Assembly (NCBI GenBank): GCA_041071465.1
Contig: CP163498.1
Location: 5,412,001-5,476,000, forward strand
Direction: 5' to 3'
Source: Pseudomonas putida
GTDB taxonomy: Bacteria > Pseudomonadota > Gammaproteobacteria > Pseudomonadales > Pseudomonadaceae
DNA length: 64,000 bases
Shown: piece by piece, positions 18,208 to 25,014 of the stretch
How the letters are laid out: each line of letters begins with the position of its first letter
How positions within the stretch are numbered: position 1 is the first letter of the stretch
Translations under genes and position numbers: made by a program
The notes under the pieces: generated by a model
Seen by the model: the letters and a program-made list of their open reading frames with translations, nothing else
The model's database searches: none
What the model was told of the DNA's origin: nothing

Positions 18208-18288
18208 GCTTGTCTCTCCAATCATCGATCTGGACGCCAGGCGTCAGTTCTGGGTGATTGGACTGTATGCCCTTGGCTTGCAGGGTGC

Positions 18289-18325
18289 TTCGCATCGGAC
18301 GACAGCGGGTTTTCATTTGATGACA
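18289..18325 (-). promoter_or_regulatory. Predicted AraC-type operator pair upstream of the oxidoreductase/TauD/BKACE operon
   Basis: TTTTCATTTGATGACA lies at 18310-18325 and is identical to the copy at 11676-11691. A degenerate copy, TTCGCATCGGACGACA (11 of 16), lies at 18289-18304, again exactly 21 bp away and on the gene-proximal side. This links the operon to the AraC regulator 6 kb away. Confidence 0.6.
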
Positions 18326-18363
18326 GCGCGTTCATCGCCCAGCGTTCGGCCAACCTGCTTTAT

Positions 18364-18780
18364 TCATGAGCCTGCTGGATGCTTGTCAAAGCCGGCAATC
18401 AGACGCTGGGCATTCTCTTCGCAATCCATCCCCTGCGGCTTGTCTTCGATACCGGCAATCACCGCCAGCAGCTGTGCCCGGTTCTGCGCCAATCGCTGCT
18501 GCATCGCCTCGATCTCTGCCACTTTGCGCTTGAGGCTTGCCAGCAACAAACCATGATCAGCCGGGGCTGCACCGGAGGCGTCGGTCAGCTTGCGCATTTC
18601 ATCCAGGCTGAACCCCGCCTGCTGGCCACAGGTAATGATTTCCAGCGCCCGCACCACCTGCTCCGGGTAGTCCCGGTAACCATTGCCCAGGCGCCGGGCG
18701 GCAATCAACCCGGTGGCTTCGTAGAAGCGGATACGCGACGCACTGAGCCCCGTACGTCGCGCCAGTTCACCAATTTTCAT
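18364..18780 (-). CDS. MerR-family transcriptional regulator
   Basis: The 138-residue protein starts with the MerR winged-helix MKIGELARRTGLSASRIRFYEATGLI and then GNGYRDYPEQVVRALEIITCGQQAGFSLDEMRKL. A C-terminal dimerisation coiled coil follows (about residues 80-115). The C-terminal part has a few scattered polar residues but no clear metal-binding cysteine cluster, so a small organic or redox signal is more likely than a metal. It is divergent from the Old Yellow Enzyme gene, whose promoter has the long spacer that MerR proteins untwist. Confidence 0.9.
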   Translation of the reverse strand: MKIGELARRTGLSASRIRFYEATGLIAARRLGNGYRDYPEQVVRALEIITCGQQAGFSLDEMRKLTDASGAAPADHGLLLASLKRKVAEIEAMQQRLAQNRAQLLAVIAGIEDKPQGMDCEENAQRLIAGFDKHPAGS

Positions 18781-18798
18781 CTCGATACCCTTGCGCTA

Positions 18799-18829
18799 TT
18801 GACCTTAAAGTTGACTTTAACCTTAGCCT
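18799..18829 (+). promoter_or_regulatory. MerR-type promoter/operator of the Old Yellow Enzyme gene
   Basis: A -35 TTGACC (18799-18804) and a weak -10 TAGCCT (18824-18829) are separated by 19 bp instead of 17. The spacer holds the palindrome TTAAAGT-TG-ACTTTAA (18805-18820). An over-long spacer centred on a dyad is the hallmark of MerR-activated promoters. Confidence 0.65.
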
Positions 18830-18892
18830 TCTCCCGAACCTAGCCCACGCGTGCAGTAACCGATGCGTGGTAGCCACCATTCGGAGATCGCC

Positions 18893-20128
18893 ATGACGCC
18901 GTTCCAACCCCTGCTGCTGCCCAATGGCAGTGTCATACCCAACCGCATCGCCAAGGCGGCGATGGAAGAGAACCTGGCCAACCCGGACCAGACCCCTTCC
19001 GACTCATTGCTGCGGCTGTACCAGGCCTGGGCCGAAGGCGGTGCCGGGCTGTTGCTCACCGGCAACGTGATGGTCGACCCCAGCGCCATGACCGGCCCGG
19101 GCGGTGTCATGCTCGACGCCAGCCAGCCGCTGCAGCGATTTCGCGACTGGGCCCGTATAGGCCGTGCCCATGGCGCGCAGTTCTGGATGCAGATCAACCA
19201 CCCAGGGCGGCAGATGCAGGCCAACCTTGGGCAGCCCACGGTAGCGCCTTCGGCCATCGCCTTGGACATGGGCGGCCTGTCCAAACTGTTCCCTCGGCCC
19301 AAGGCACTGGACGAAGCCGAGATCGCCGCACTGATCGAGCGCTTCGCTCGTACTGCGGCCCTGGCCGAAGAGGCCGGCTTCAGTGGTGTACAGGTGCACG
19401 CCGCCCATGGTTATTTGCTGAGCCAGTTTCTGTCGCCGTTGAGCAACCAGCGCCGGGACCGCTGGGGCGGCAGCCTGGAGAACCGCGCGCGGTTATTGCT
19501 GGAGGTGGTCAAAGCCGTGCGCAAGGTGGTTTCGCCCGGCTTCGCCGTGGCCGTGAAGCTGAATTCAGCGGACTTCCAGCGCGGCGGTTTTGAACCTGCA
19601 GATGCCCGTCAGGTGGTGCTGTGGCTGAACCAATTGCCCGTAGACCTGGTGGAGCTGTCCGGTGGCAGCTATGAAGCACCGGCCATGCAGGGCGACGCCC
19701 GTGACGGCCGGACCCTGGCCCGCGAGGCGTACTTCCTGGAGTTTGCCCGAGAGATCGCCGCCATTGCGAAGATGCCGGTGATGGTCACCGGCGGTATTCG
19801 CCGCCTGCCGGTGGTCGAGCACGTGCTCGCCAGTGGCGTGGCCATGGCCGGAATAGCGACAGCCCTGGCTGTAGAGCCTGGCTTGCCCCAGCGCTGGCTG
19901 AACGGCGAAGCGACAGCCAGCGCCGAACTGCAGCCGATTCGCTGGAAGCGCAAGGCGTTTGCCGCACTGGCGTACATGGCCTTGGTGAAACTGCAGATGC
20001 GCCGGCTGGCAGCAGGCAACAGGCCCAAGGCGCATGCGTCACCGTTGCGCGCCTTGTTGCTGGAGCAAGGCTGCACGTTACTGCGGGTAAGGCAGTACAG
20101 GCGTATGATGAGAAGCCGAGCTGGATGA
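18893..20128 (+). CDS. NADH:flavin oxidoreductase, Old Yellow Enzyme family
   Basis: The FMN-dependent ene-reductase forms a TIM barrel over residues 1-340. Typical motifs are LPNGSVIPNRIAKAAMEE, MQINHPGRQ, VHAAHGYLLSQFLSPLSNQRRDRWGGSLENRARL and PVMVTGGIRR. The ATG at 18893 follows GGAGATCGCC. The C-terminal extension after about residue 345 (RWKRKAFAALAYMALVKLQMRRLAAG) is basic and partly hydrophobic and may contact the membrane. It is regulated by the divergent MerR protein. Substrates of this group are alpha,beta-unsaturated carbonyls or related electrophiles; the one used here is not known. Confidence 0.9.
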   Translation: MTPFQPLLLPNGSVIPNRIAKAAMEENLANPDQTPSDSLLRLYQAWAEGGAGLLLTGNVMVDPSAMTGPGGVMLDASQPLQRFRDWARIGRAHGAQFWMQINHPGRQMQANLGQPTVAPSAIALDMGGLSKLFPRPKALDEAEIAALIERFARTAALAEEAGFSGVQVHAAHGYLLSQFLSPLSNQRRDRWGGSLENRARLLLEVVKAVRKVVSPGFAVAVKLNSADFQRGGFEPADARQVVLWLNQLPVDLVELSGGSYEAPAMQGDARDGRTLAREAYFLEFAREIAAIAKMPVMVTGGIRRLPVVEHVLASGVAMAGIATALAVEPGLPQRWLNGEATASAELQPIRWKRKAFAALAYMALVKLQMRRLAAGNRPKAHASPLRALLLEQGCTLLRVRQYRRMMRSRAG

Positions 20129-20193
20129 GGGGCTACCTGCCGCCTCAACTCGCCTGGCCTGCCTTCATCGCCGTTCTCTACCGGAGCACTGCC

Positions 20194-20550
20194 ATGAACA
20201 AACCCCATCACGCGCTGCTCTTCGCCCTGGCTGCGCTTGCTGCCTGCTCATCCAACTCTGCGCAGTACCAAGACCAGCCACTGGTGGCCAAGGTCGGTAC
20301 CGGCATGAGCAAAGACCAGGTCGTGCAAATAGGCGGCAAACCTGATGCCGAGACCGACCGTACCGTGGTGCCCGGCACCTGCTTCGACTACATGCTGACC
20401 CAGGCCGGCAAACGGCAACCCTACAGCGTCAGCTTCGACGGCAACGGCAAGGTGGACAAGACCGCCTTCATGACCTGCGCCGAATGGAGCAATGCCCAGC
20501 ACAAGGCCCGCCTGCCCAGCATGGGCGGCTCAAGCGGCTCGGGCTACTGA
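20194..20550 (+). CDS. osmE: Osmotically inducible lipoprotein OsmE
   Basis: The 118-residue lipoprotein has the lipobox LAAC (with cysteine in AALAACSSNSA) and the SmpA/OmlA-like BLIP fold seen in GMSKDQVVQIGGKPDAETDRTVVPGTC and YMLTQAGKRQPYSVSFDGNGKV. The start at 20194 sits after CCGGAGCACTGCC; the longer upstream reading has no support. In related bacteria OsmE is induced by osmotic and stationary-phase signals. It sits 65 bp after the OYE gene and runs toward the next lipoprotein gene, which is on the other strand. Confidence 0.9.
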   Translation: MNKPHHALLFALAALAACSSNSAQYQDQPLVAKVGTGMSKDQVVQIGGKPDAETDRTVVPGTCFDYMLTQAGKRQPYSVSFDGNGKVDKTAFMTCAEWSNAQHKARLPSMGGSSGSGY

Positions 20551-20551
20551 T

Positions 20552-20881
20552 TCAGTCCAGGCAGTCCTTGGCAGCTTGACGCAATTTGTCGCCAGACAGA
20601 AAGCTGCCCTTGTAGAAAGTCGCGCGGCTGCCATCGCGGGAGTCGACCACGTCCAGCACATCGTCACTTGCCACCGCGCTGGATGCCGTCAGCCGGTAGC
20701 CATGGGCTATCGACTTCTGCGTGGCCTGGGGCGCCAGCGCCTGCCATTTGGGCAAGACACAGGTGGCGTACTGCTGCGGCGTTTTTTTGGTCAGTTTGCT
20801 GGCAGTGGGCTTGCCAGGCGTTGCGCAGCCGGCAAGGCTGGCGACTAGCGCAGAAGCGACAAAGATACGAAAAATAGGCAT
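20552..20881 (-). CDS. Small lipoprotein of unknown function
   Basis: The 109-residue protein has a short signal sequence and lipobox LAGC (FVASALVASLAGCATPG). The mature part has TPQQYATCVLPKWQALAPQATQKSIAHGYRLTASS and VDSRDGSRATFYKG, and two further cysteines that could pair. I recognise it only as a conserved pseudomonad lipoprotein. The start at 20881 excludes ten non-conserved residues. It converges with osmE, with only one base between the two stop codons. Confidence 0.7.
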   Translation of the reverse strand: MPIFRIFVASALVASLAGCATPGKPTASKLTKKTPQQYATCVLPKWQALAPQATQKSIAHGYRLTASSAVASDDVLDVVDSRDGSRATFYKGSFLSGDKLRQAAKDCLD

Positions 20882-21062
20882 TTGCAATTGGCCATTAGGG
20901 ATACGCCGCATTCTAACGGGGGTTGCGCCGAGTTTCTAATCAACCAAGGTCTTGCTGCGTTTTTTTCGCGCAATTGACACAGTCACAACGCGCCAACGAC
21001 AACCAAACAACACGCCGGCTGATTAACCAAGGCTGGTTGAAAGTAATGAATTGTTTTAAGCG

Positions 21063-21085
21063 AGGGAACGAATTCGTTCTTCCCT
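21063..21085. repeat. Near-palindrome in the 20882-21170 intergenic region
   Basis: AGGGAACGAATTCGTTCTTCCCT reads almost the same on both strands, with bulged bases. It lies about 85 bp before the small membrane protein gene. It could be an operator or a weak hairpin; nothing else recognisable lies in this 289-bp gap. Confidence 0.3.
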
Positions 21086-21170
21086 GCTTCTGATTAGCAT
21101 CCGGCAACGGCAATCACCGGCCGGCTTCACCCACCCGCATTGATCAGCGCGCTTCGCCAAGGAGAATCCC

Positions 21171-21485
21171 ATGTTGTGGTGGCTGGAAATACTCGCCCAA
21201 TACGTAACTTCCACCGGCTTGGCGGTACTCTGTATCTTCGTGTTCTGGGCTTATGGCCTGGCATTCGGCAGGGCCTACATGAAGGTCCTCTCTGGCCTGC
21301 TGGCCGCCATGCTGCTAATGATCGCCGCATGCCCACATGGCGTGGACTTTGCGTTGGGCAATCACATGGCGCCTGGTGACGTCAGTGCCCTACTGCTGTT
21401 CCTTGCCGATGCAACAGGGGTGATAACAGCGGTGGTAGTGGCCTCGTTTTTCTTCAGCCCCGGGCGTTTGCAAGACGAAGCCTGA
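21171..21485 (+). CDS. Small membrane protein of unknown function
   Basis: The 104-residue protein is almost all hydrophobic. There are about three helices, near residues 6-30, 36-55 and 68-95, and the polar end is SPGRLQDEA. The ATG follows AAGGAGAATCCC, an excellent ribosome binding site, which supports it being a real gene. I do not recognise a family. It opens a run of small accessory genes between osmE and ybiT. Confidence 0.65.
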   Translation: MLWWLEILAQYVTSTGLAVLCIFVFWAYGLAFGRAYMKVLSGLLAAMLLMIAACPHGVDFALGNHMAPGDVSALLLFLADATGVITAVVVASFFFSPGRLQDEA

Positions 21486-21596
21486 GCGCGATGACTGGCG
21501 CACACCTGATATTTCTGCCAGTAGCGTGGGCGGCGGAACGCTGAGAAAGTGAAACTGCCCATGGGGCATCACTACGACTCGGCAAGGAAACCTACC

Positions 21597-21797
21597 ATGC
21601 AAAATAACGCCAACAGCACGCTGTTCTTCTATCAGAACGGCAAACTCATCACCCTTAAAACCGGTGAACAGGGCCGTAGCATCTTTCGTTCTTCGGATGT
21701 GCCACTGGCCGAGCAACAATCCAACGGCACCCACACCAGCGGCTTGCTGGTGACCGACGACAAGGGCTCGGTGCTGCAGGTGCAGGAGAAAAGCTGA
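21597..21797 (+). CDS. Orphan Rhs/Tc-toxin-core-like fragment
   Basis: The 66-residue ORF is preceded by AAGGAAACCTACC. Its phrases LFFYQNGKLITLKTGEQG, IFRSSDVPLAEQQ and GLLVTDDKGSVLQV match the segment that precedes the Rhs-repeat core in pseudomonad Rhs or insecticidal-toxin-like proteins. There the chain normally continues into the YTAYGH core, but here it stops. No core or toxin tip follows in any frame. It is probably a relic of a larger Rhs gene or a separate anti-toxin-side piece; the family link is from memory of motif phrasing. Confidence 0.5.
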   Translation: MQNNANSTLFFYQNGKLITLKTGEQGRSIFRSSDVPLAEQQSNGTHTSGLLVTDDKGSVLQVQEKS

Positions 21798-21900
21798 AGT
21801 TCCAAGCAAGCGCCTTTCACACAGCTATTGCGTTTCACCCCGCCCTGAGGCGATGCTCACAGGCCCGTCGAAGCAGAAGACAAGGAAGGCCTTTAGCACT

Positions 21901-22116
21901 ATGGAGACGCTGCACAACATCAAGTCAGACCTGGTCAGAACTGCCGAGCACCTGGACAAACTCAGCCAAGCCATGAGTGGCCACGCCAGGTTCATGGCGG
22001 CGCGAGGTAGCTCTCCGAGCGAGCTCGATGTTACCGCGCACATCAGGTCCATCGATGTGGTGGCGCACGAGTTGCGCGCCGTGGCCGCAAGAATCGACGA
22101 CATTGAAGGTGCTTGA
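21901..22116 (+). CDS. Small hypothetical helical protein
   Basis: The predicted protein has 71 residues, is mostly helical and amphipathic (TLHNIKSDLVRTAEHLDKLS, then SELDVTAHIRSIDVVAHEL) and has no signal peptide. It follows the Rhs-like fragment by about 100 bp on the same strand. The start has only a weak AAGGAAGG about 15 bases upstream, so an upstream start near 21853 is also possible. The function is unknown. Confidence 0.5.
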   Translation: METLHNIKSDLVRTAEHLDKLSQAMSGHARFMAARGSSPSELDVTAHIRSIDVVAHELRAVAARIDDIEGA

Positions 22117-22174
22117 TGATAGGCATCTGAACGGGAAATCTACCCGGTTCAAGGCGCCGCCCCCAAACGCGGGG

Positions 22175-22273
22175 TCAGGGCTTGGCTCCCCGGTACAGTA
22201 CGATGGCCGCAACATCCAAGGCCAGTACACTGCCTACAAACAGGGCCATGACGTACAGGTCTTCAGTAAGCAT
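22175..22273 (-). CDS. 32-residue single-pass membrane microprotein (copy 1)
   Basis: This ORF is below usual length cut-offs. It has a strong ribosome binding site (GGGGGAACGGCA before ATG). The peptide starts MLTEDLYVMALFVGSV, has one hydrophobic helix with a buried aspartate in LALDVAA and ends in a basic tail (YRGAKP). It aligns without gaps to another 32-residue ORF at 24277-24375, with 12 of 32 positions identical, including the helix aspartate. That makes chance much less likely. Function unknown; small membrane proteins of this type often modulate transporters or sensor kinases. Confidence 0.6.
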   Translation of the reverse strand: MLTEDLYVMALFVGSVLALDVAAIVLYRGAKP

Positions 22274-22353
22274 TGCCGTTCCCCCAAATGCACCACTTTC
22301 TCTGGGGGCTTGCAATTAATGCTCCAGTTACCATGTGGTAACCGGACAGCGAC

Positions 22354-22707
22354 TCAGCTGAACTTGAGCTTCAACACTTTGCTCAGCGCCCAACCACTGA
22401 AGACATAGAATGCATCGAGGTAGAAGCGCCCTGCATAGTTGGGCAGCGGTGCGTGATTCAACAGCACATCCGGGTCAGGCGCGGGCGGAAACAGGGCATA
22501 AAAGCCGTTGGGCAGCACAGCCAGCGCCAGCAATGACAAGTAGGTCGAGGCTTGCAGCCAAGTGGCACGATTGCCGAGCCTGGCGGACCACTTCAGGCCG
22601 TAGTAAGCAACCAGGCCAGCAACCGGCAACACCCAAAAATGCGTCGGGATCCCAATGAACATTTCGGCGACAACGCTTCTTGCTTCCACCCGCTGTTCTC
22701 CATTCAA
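22354..22707 (-). CDS. Small membrane protein of unknown function
   Basis: The ORF has up to 117 residues, with about three hydrophobic segments (THFWVLPVAGLVAYYGL, ASTYLSLLALAVLPNGFYALF, and YLDAFYVFSGWAL). The start is uncertain: ATG at 22707, a GTG 21 bases later preceded by GGAGAACAGC, or ATG at 22662. It carries no recognisable domain and is transcribed on the opposite strand to the preceding small ORFs. Confidence 0.55.
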   Translation of the reverse strand: MNGEQRVEARSVVAEMFIGIPTHFWVLPVAGLVAYYGLKWSARLGNRATWLQASTYLSLLALAVLPNGFYALFPPAPDPDVLLNHAPLPNYAGRFYLDAFYVFSGWALSKVLKLKFS

Positions 22708-22756
22708 ATGCGACGATTATCGCGGGCGGGGCCAGCAAATGCAAAAACGGCGCGGT

Positions 22757-23287
22757 TCAAGCCAGCTCCGGCTCCACCAGCCACTTCTTGAACTTTGCCG
22801 GTGAGCCGGCATACAGCGCATTGGGCGGAACATCCTCGGTTACCACGCTGTTCGCCGCGATCACGCTGTTATGGCCAATATTGATGCCAGGCAATACCAC
22901 GGCACCCGCGCCAATCCAGGCATTGTCGCCCACGGTAATCGGGGCGATGTAGTCATTGTCCTTGCGCCGCTGGGGGTTGATATCGTGGCTGGTCGTACAC
23001 AAACGCACCTGCGGGCCAAGCATGGCCATGCGGCCGATGCGGATAGTTGCTTCGTCGAGGAGCACGCACCCGCTGTTGATGAAAGCGCCCTGCCCCAATT
23101 CAAGGTTGCCGCGCTCGAAGTAGAACGGCGGGCGAATGACTACATGGCTTTGGGTACGGACACCGGTTTTGGCCAATAGGCGATTCAACTGTTTTTTACC
23201 CAGGTCATGGGTATCCAGCAGGCGCATGAACTGACGCGGAGACAGGTGTTTTTTGAGTTTTGCGACGAATAGGAGCAAGCGAGACAT
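22757..23287 (-). CDS. Left-handed beta-helix (hexapeptide) acyltransferase
   Basis: The 176-residue O-acetyltransferase is of the maltose/galactoside/NodL class. Hexapeptide turns run from about residue 55 to 160 (for example LGQGAFINSGCVLLDEATIRIG, IAPITVGDNAWIGAGAVVLPGINIGHNSVIAANSVV). The catalytic histidine is visible in TTSHDINP, and the usual ending is ALYAGSPAKFKKW. It would transfer an acetyl group from acetyl-CoA to a sugar or another acceptor. No glycan genes surround it, so the acceptor is unknown. Confidence 0.85.
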   Translation of the reverse strand: MSRLLLFVAKLKKHLSPRQFMRLLDTHDLGKKQLNRLLAKTGVRTQSHVVIRPPFYFERGNLELGQGAFINSGCVLLDEATIRIGRMAMLGPQVRLCTTSHDINPQRRKDNDYIAPITVGDNAWIGAGAVVLPGINIGHNSVIAANSVVTEDVPPNALYAGSPAKFKKWLVEPELA

Positions 23288-23391
23288 CCGACAGTGGTAA
23301 TGGTGTTGATCGCGTCAGCGAGACACTAGCAGGCAGCTTATCGGTGCCTCCTGCCATTTCTTGAGCACGCGAGTTTACGCGGCCCATTGGC

Positions 23392-23422
23392 AAAAAGCCC
23401 GCTCTGGACGGCGGGCTTTTTT
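23392..23422 (-). terminator. Rho-independent terminator (bidirectional shape)
   Basis: AGCCCGC (23396-23402) pairs with GCGGGCT (23411-23417). Five A lie on the left and six T on the right, so it works in either direction. It lies just after the stop of the lipoprotein gene at 23441 on the minus strand. Confidence 0.8.
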
Positions 23423-23440
23423 GTTTCGTCGGTTGAATGA

Positions 23441-23809
23441 TCACGCTTTTGAACACATCAGCGCGGCATCCAGCAACCTGCCGTGGTCGTACCAGGCATC
23501 ACGTTGATAAGCCGTGAACTGGTGCTGGGTTCCCGTGCCGCGCAATTCTACAAGACCATCAGCCTTGTCGGGGTCGGTGCTTTCGATGAACAGCTTGACC
23601 GAGTTATCGCCATCGACTTCATAGGTTTTCACATGCCCTGGAAGTTCGCCTTTGACGCACCCCAGATACGCGGGTGGGCTTTTCGCGGTCGTGCCAGCGG
23701 TATAATCGTGGCTGTCACGCACATCAGGGTTTTGTGCGCAGCCTGCCATTAACAACGTGGCAAACCCGGACACCAGTATTGCGCCGGCAAGCGATCTTGA
23801 GCTCTTCAC
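23441..23809 (-). CDS. Small lipoprotein of unknown function
   Basis: I chose the GTG at 23809, which follows CAGGAGCGTGTCGC and starts VKSSRSLAGAILVSGFATLLMAGC, a proper lipoprotein signal with lipobox MAGC. The ATG at 23908 would add 33 residues of unlikely sequence. The 122-residue product has CVKGELPGHVKTYEVDGDNSVKLFIES and QHQFTAYQRDAWYDHGRLLDAALMC, a beta-rich fold common among small pseudomonad lipoproteins. It is followed by a clear terminator. Function unknown. Confidence 0.7.
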   Translation of the reverse strand: MKSSRSLAGAILVSGFATLLMAGCAQNPDVRDSHDYTAGTTAKSPPAYLGCVKGELPGHVKTYEVDGDNSVKLFIESTDPDKADGLVELRGTGTQHQFTAYQRDAWYDHGRLLDAALMCSKA

Positions 23810-23965
23810 GCGACACGCTCCTGCCCCCCATCGAAAACTGGGAAAGTGTTGCCAAGCAGCCTGCCCATTTTTTGGTTTTCTTATGCCCATGTTACTGCTC
23901 AATGACAACCGGGCATTAGGTTTGTTTGCTATATAGGTTCTGGGGCGTACCCCTCGCGCCCTGCA

Positions 23966-24106
23966 TCAGTAGCGACGGTATTCCTGCCCGCCACGGTCTC
24001 CGTCATAGTAATGGCGGTGATGCCTGCCGTCGTGCCAGTACGGCCAACAACCACTGAGCAACAACAAACCGGACAACACCACAACCCATGCAGTCTTGCG
24101 TTTCAT
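23966..24106 (-). CDS. 46-residue His/Tyr-rich lipoprotein
   Basis: This short ORF has an excellent ribosome binding site (CGGAGGTTCGCAC before ATG), a signal sequence with lipobox LSGC (VVVLSGLLLLSGCWPYW) and a short mature part rich in H, Y, R and D (HDGRHHRHYYDGDRGG). The histidines could bind metal, but that is speculative. It belongs to the patch of small envelope genes between osmE and ybiT. Confidence 0.65.
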   Translation of the reverse strand: MKRKTAWVVVLSGLLLLSGCWPYWHDGRHHRHYYDGDRGGQEYRRY

Positions 24107-24276
24107 GTGCGAACCTCCGGCGGGCGAAGCCATGCCTTCCCTGAGTTGGACCGCACGGGGTTGGGATGTTCAGGCAGGCGCAGGCCGTTGGTCATCTTCC
24201 ATGCATAATTTCATTTACCCGGCGGCCCTGGCTGCGGTTGGCCCCGATTACGCGTATGGCGTACCCATAACAGGGG

Positions 24277-24375
24277 TCAGGCAATGGCATTGAGAAACAC
24301 GTAAGTTGCCGCCAGGTCCAGCACCAACACAGCAACCACGCCGAAAATCATGTAATAGCGGTCATCCTGAGTCAT
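24277..24375 (-). CDS. 32-residue single-pass membrane microprotein (copy 2)
   Basis: The ORF is preceded by CGGAGTACGCAGAA. The peptide starts MTQDDRYYMIFGVVAV, has the helix VLVLDLAATYVF with a central aspartate and ends NAIA. It has the same length as the ORF at 22175-22273 and aligns to it without gaps: M1, D5, Y7, M9, V13, V16, L17, L19, D20, A22, A23 and A30 are identical. The two lie 2 kb apart on the same strand. Function unknown. Confidence 0.6.
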   Translation of the reverse strand: MTQDDRYYMIFGVVAVLVLDLAATYVFLNAIA

Positions 24376-24482
24376 TTCTGCGTACTCCGCATGATCAATG
24401 TCTCAGGACTACAGCAATTCCCGTTCCATCTACTGGGTGGAGCCTGCGGGCGCCGGTGGAGCCAAGCAAACAGGTGGGGCAA

Positions 24483-24770
24483 TTAGTCCTTGACCTGGCA
24501 TACACCATTGGCTTTGTTCTTGCCGGTATATGAGACGTCAGGCGAGCCATCCGGATTGATCGACAACGATACCGTTAACCCGCTGCCTTTGGCTTCGTAG
24601 TAGTTGTCGTTGAATTTTTTCAGTTTGCCTTCCTTGCCATTGATATAGATCGGCCCGCCCTTGTCGGCATGAACCTCGATGTTTCCGGGGCACGTCGCGT
24701 TCAACAGCGGAATGCCGGCGTGGGCAGTGCCCGACGCCAGGAGCAAGATGCCAAGTAACAAACGCTTCAT
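24483..24770 (-). CDS. Small secreted/periplasmic protein of unknown function
   Basis: The 95-residue protein has a signal peptide cleaved after AHA (LLLGILLLASGTAHA). The mature part has two cysteines (ATCPGN and GVCQVKD) likely to pair, around a beta-rich core (GGPIYINGKEGKLKKFNDNYYEAKGSGLTVSLSINPDGS). No family is recognised with confidence. Its base composition is less GC-rich than that of the flanking housekeeping genes. Between it and the SRAP gene lie about 240 bases with nothing recognisable. Confidence 0.65.
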   Translation of the reverse strand: MKRLLLGILLLASGTAHAGIPLLNATCPGNIEVHADKGGPIYINGKEGKLKKFNDNYYEAKGSGLTVSLSINPDGSPDVSYTGKNKANGVCQVKD

Positions 24771-25014
24771 CTACGGTGTCCTCCTGTGGTTGTCGGGGGG
24801 CGAGTGATAAACCACGCTGCACTACCTGCACGGCCTCATTGTGCAGAAGGCCCACCCGTTTGACGAGCCTGCCATGGGGCAAATGGCTGCTACCCGTGGC
24901 TCCAGATAACCTGCGTCTCAACGTGCAGCCATTTCCAGCCGGCTCAAAAACTATTGCGCGCAGGCCAGCACCGCCCGGCGGGCTATCCTTTGTGCTCCAG
25001 TAGGAGGAATGGGA

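Noticed and set aside
16366..18225. A 619-residue fusion of quinone oxidoreductase and TauD dioxygenase
   Set aside because: The linker is out of frame with the true oxidoreductase C-terminus, which is readable in another frame. The TauD gene has its own start and ribosome binding site.
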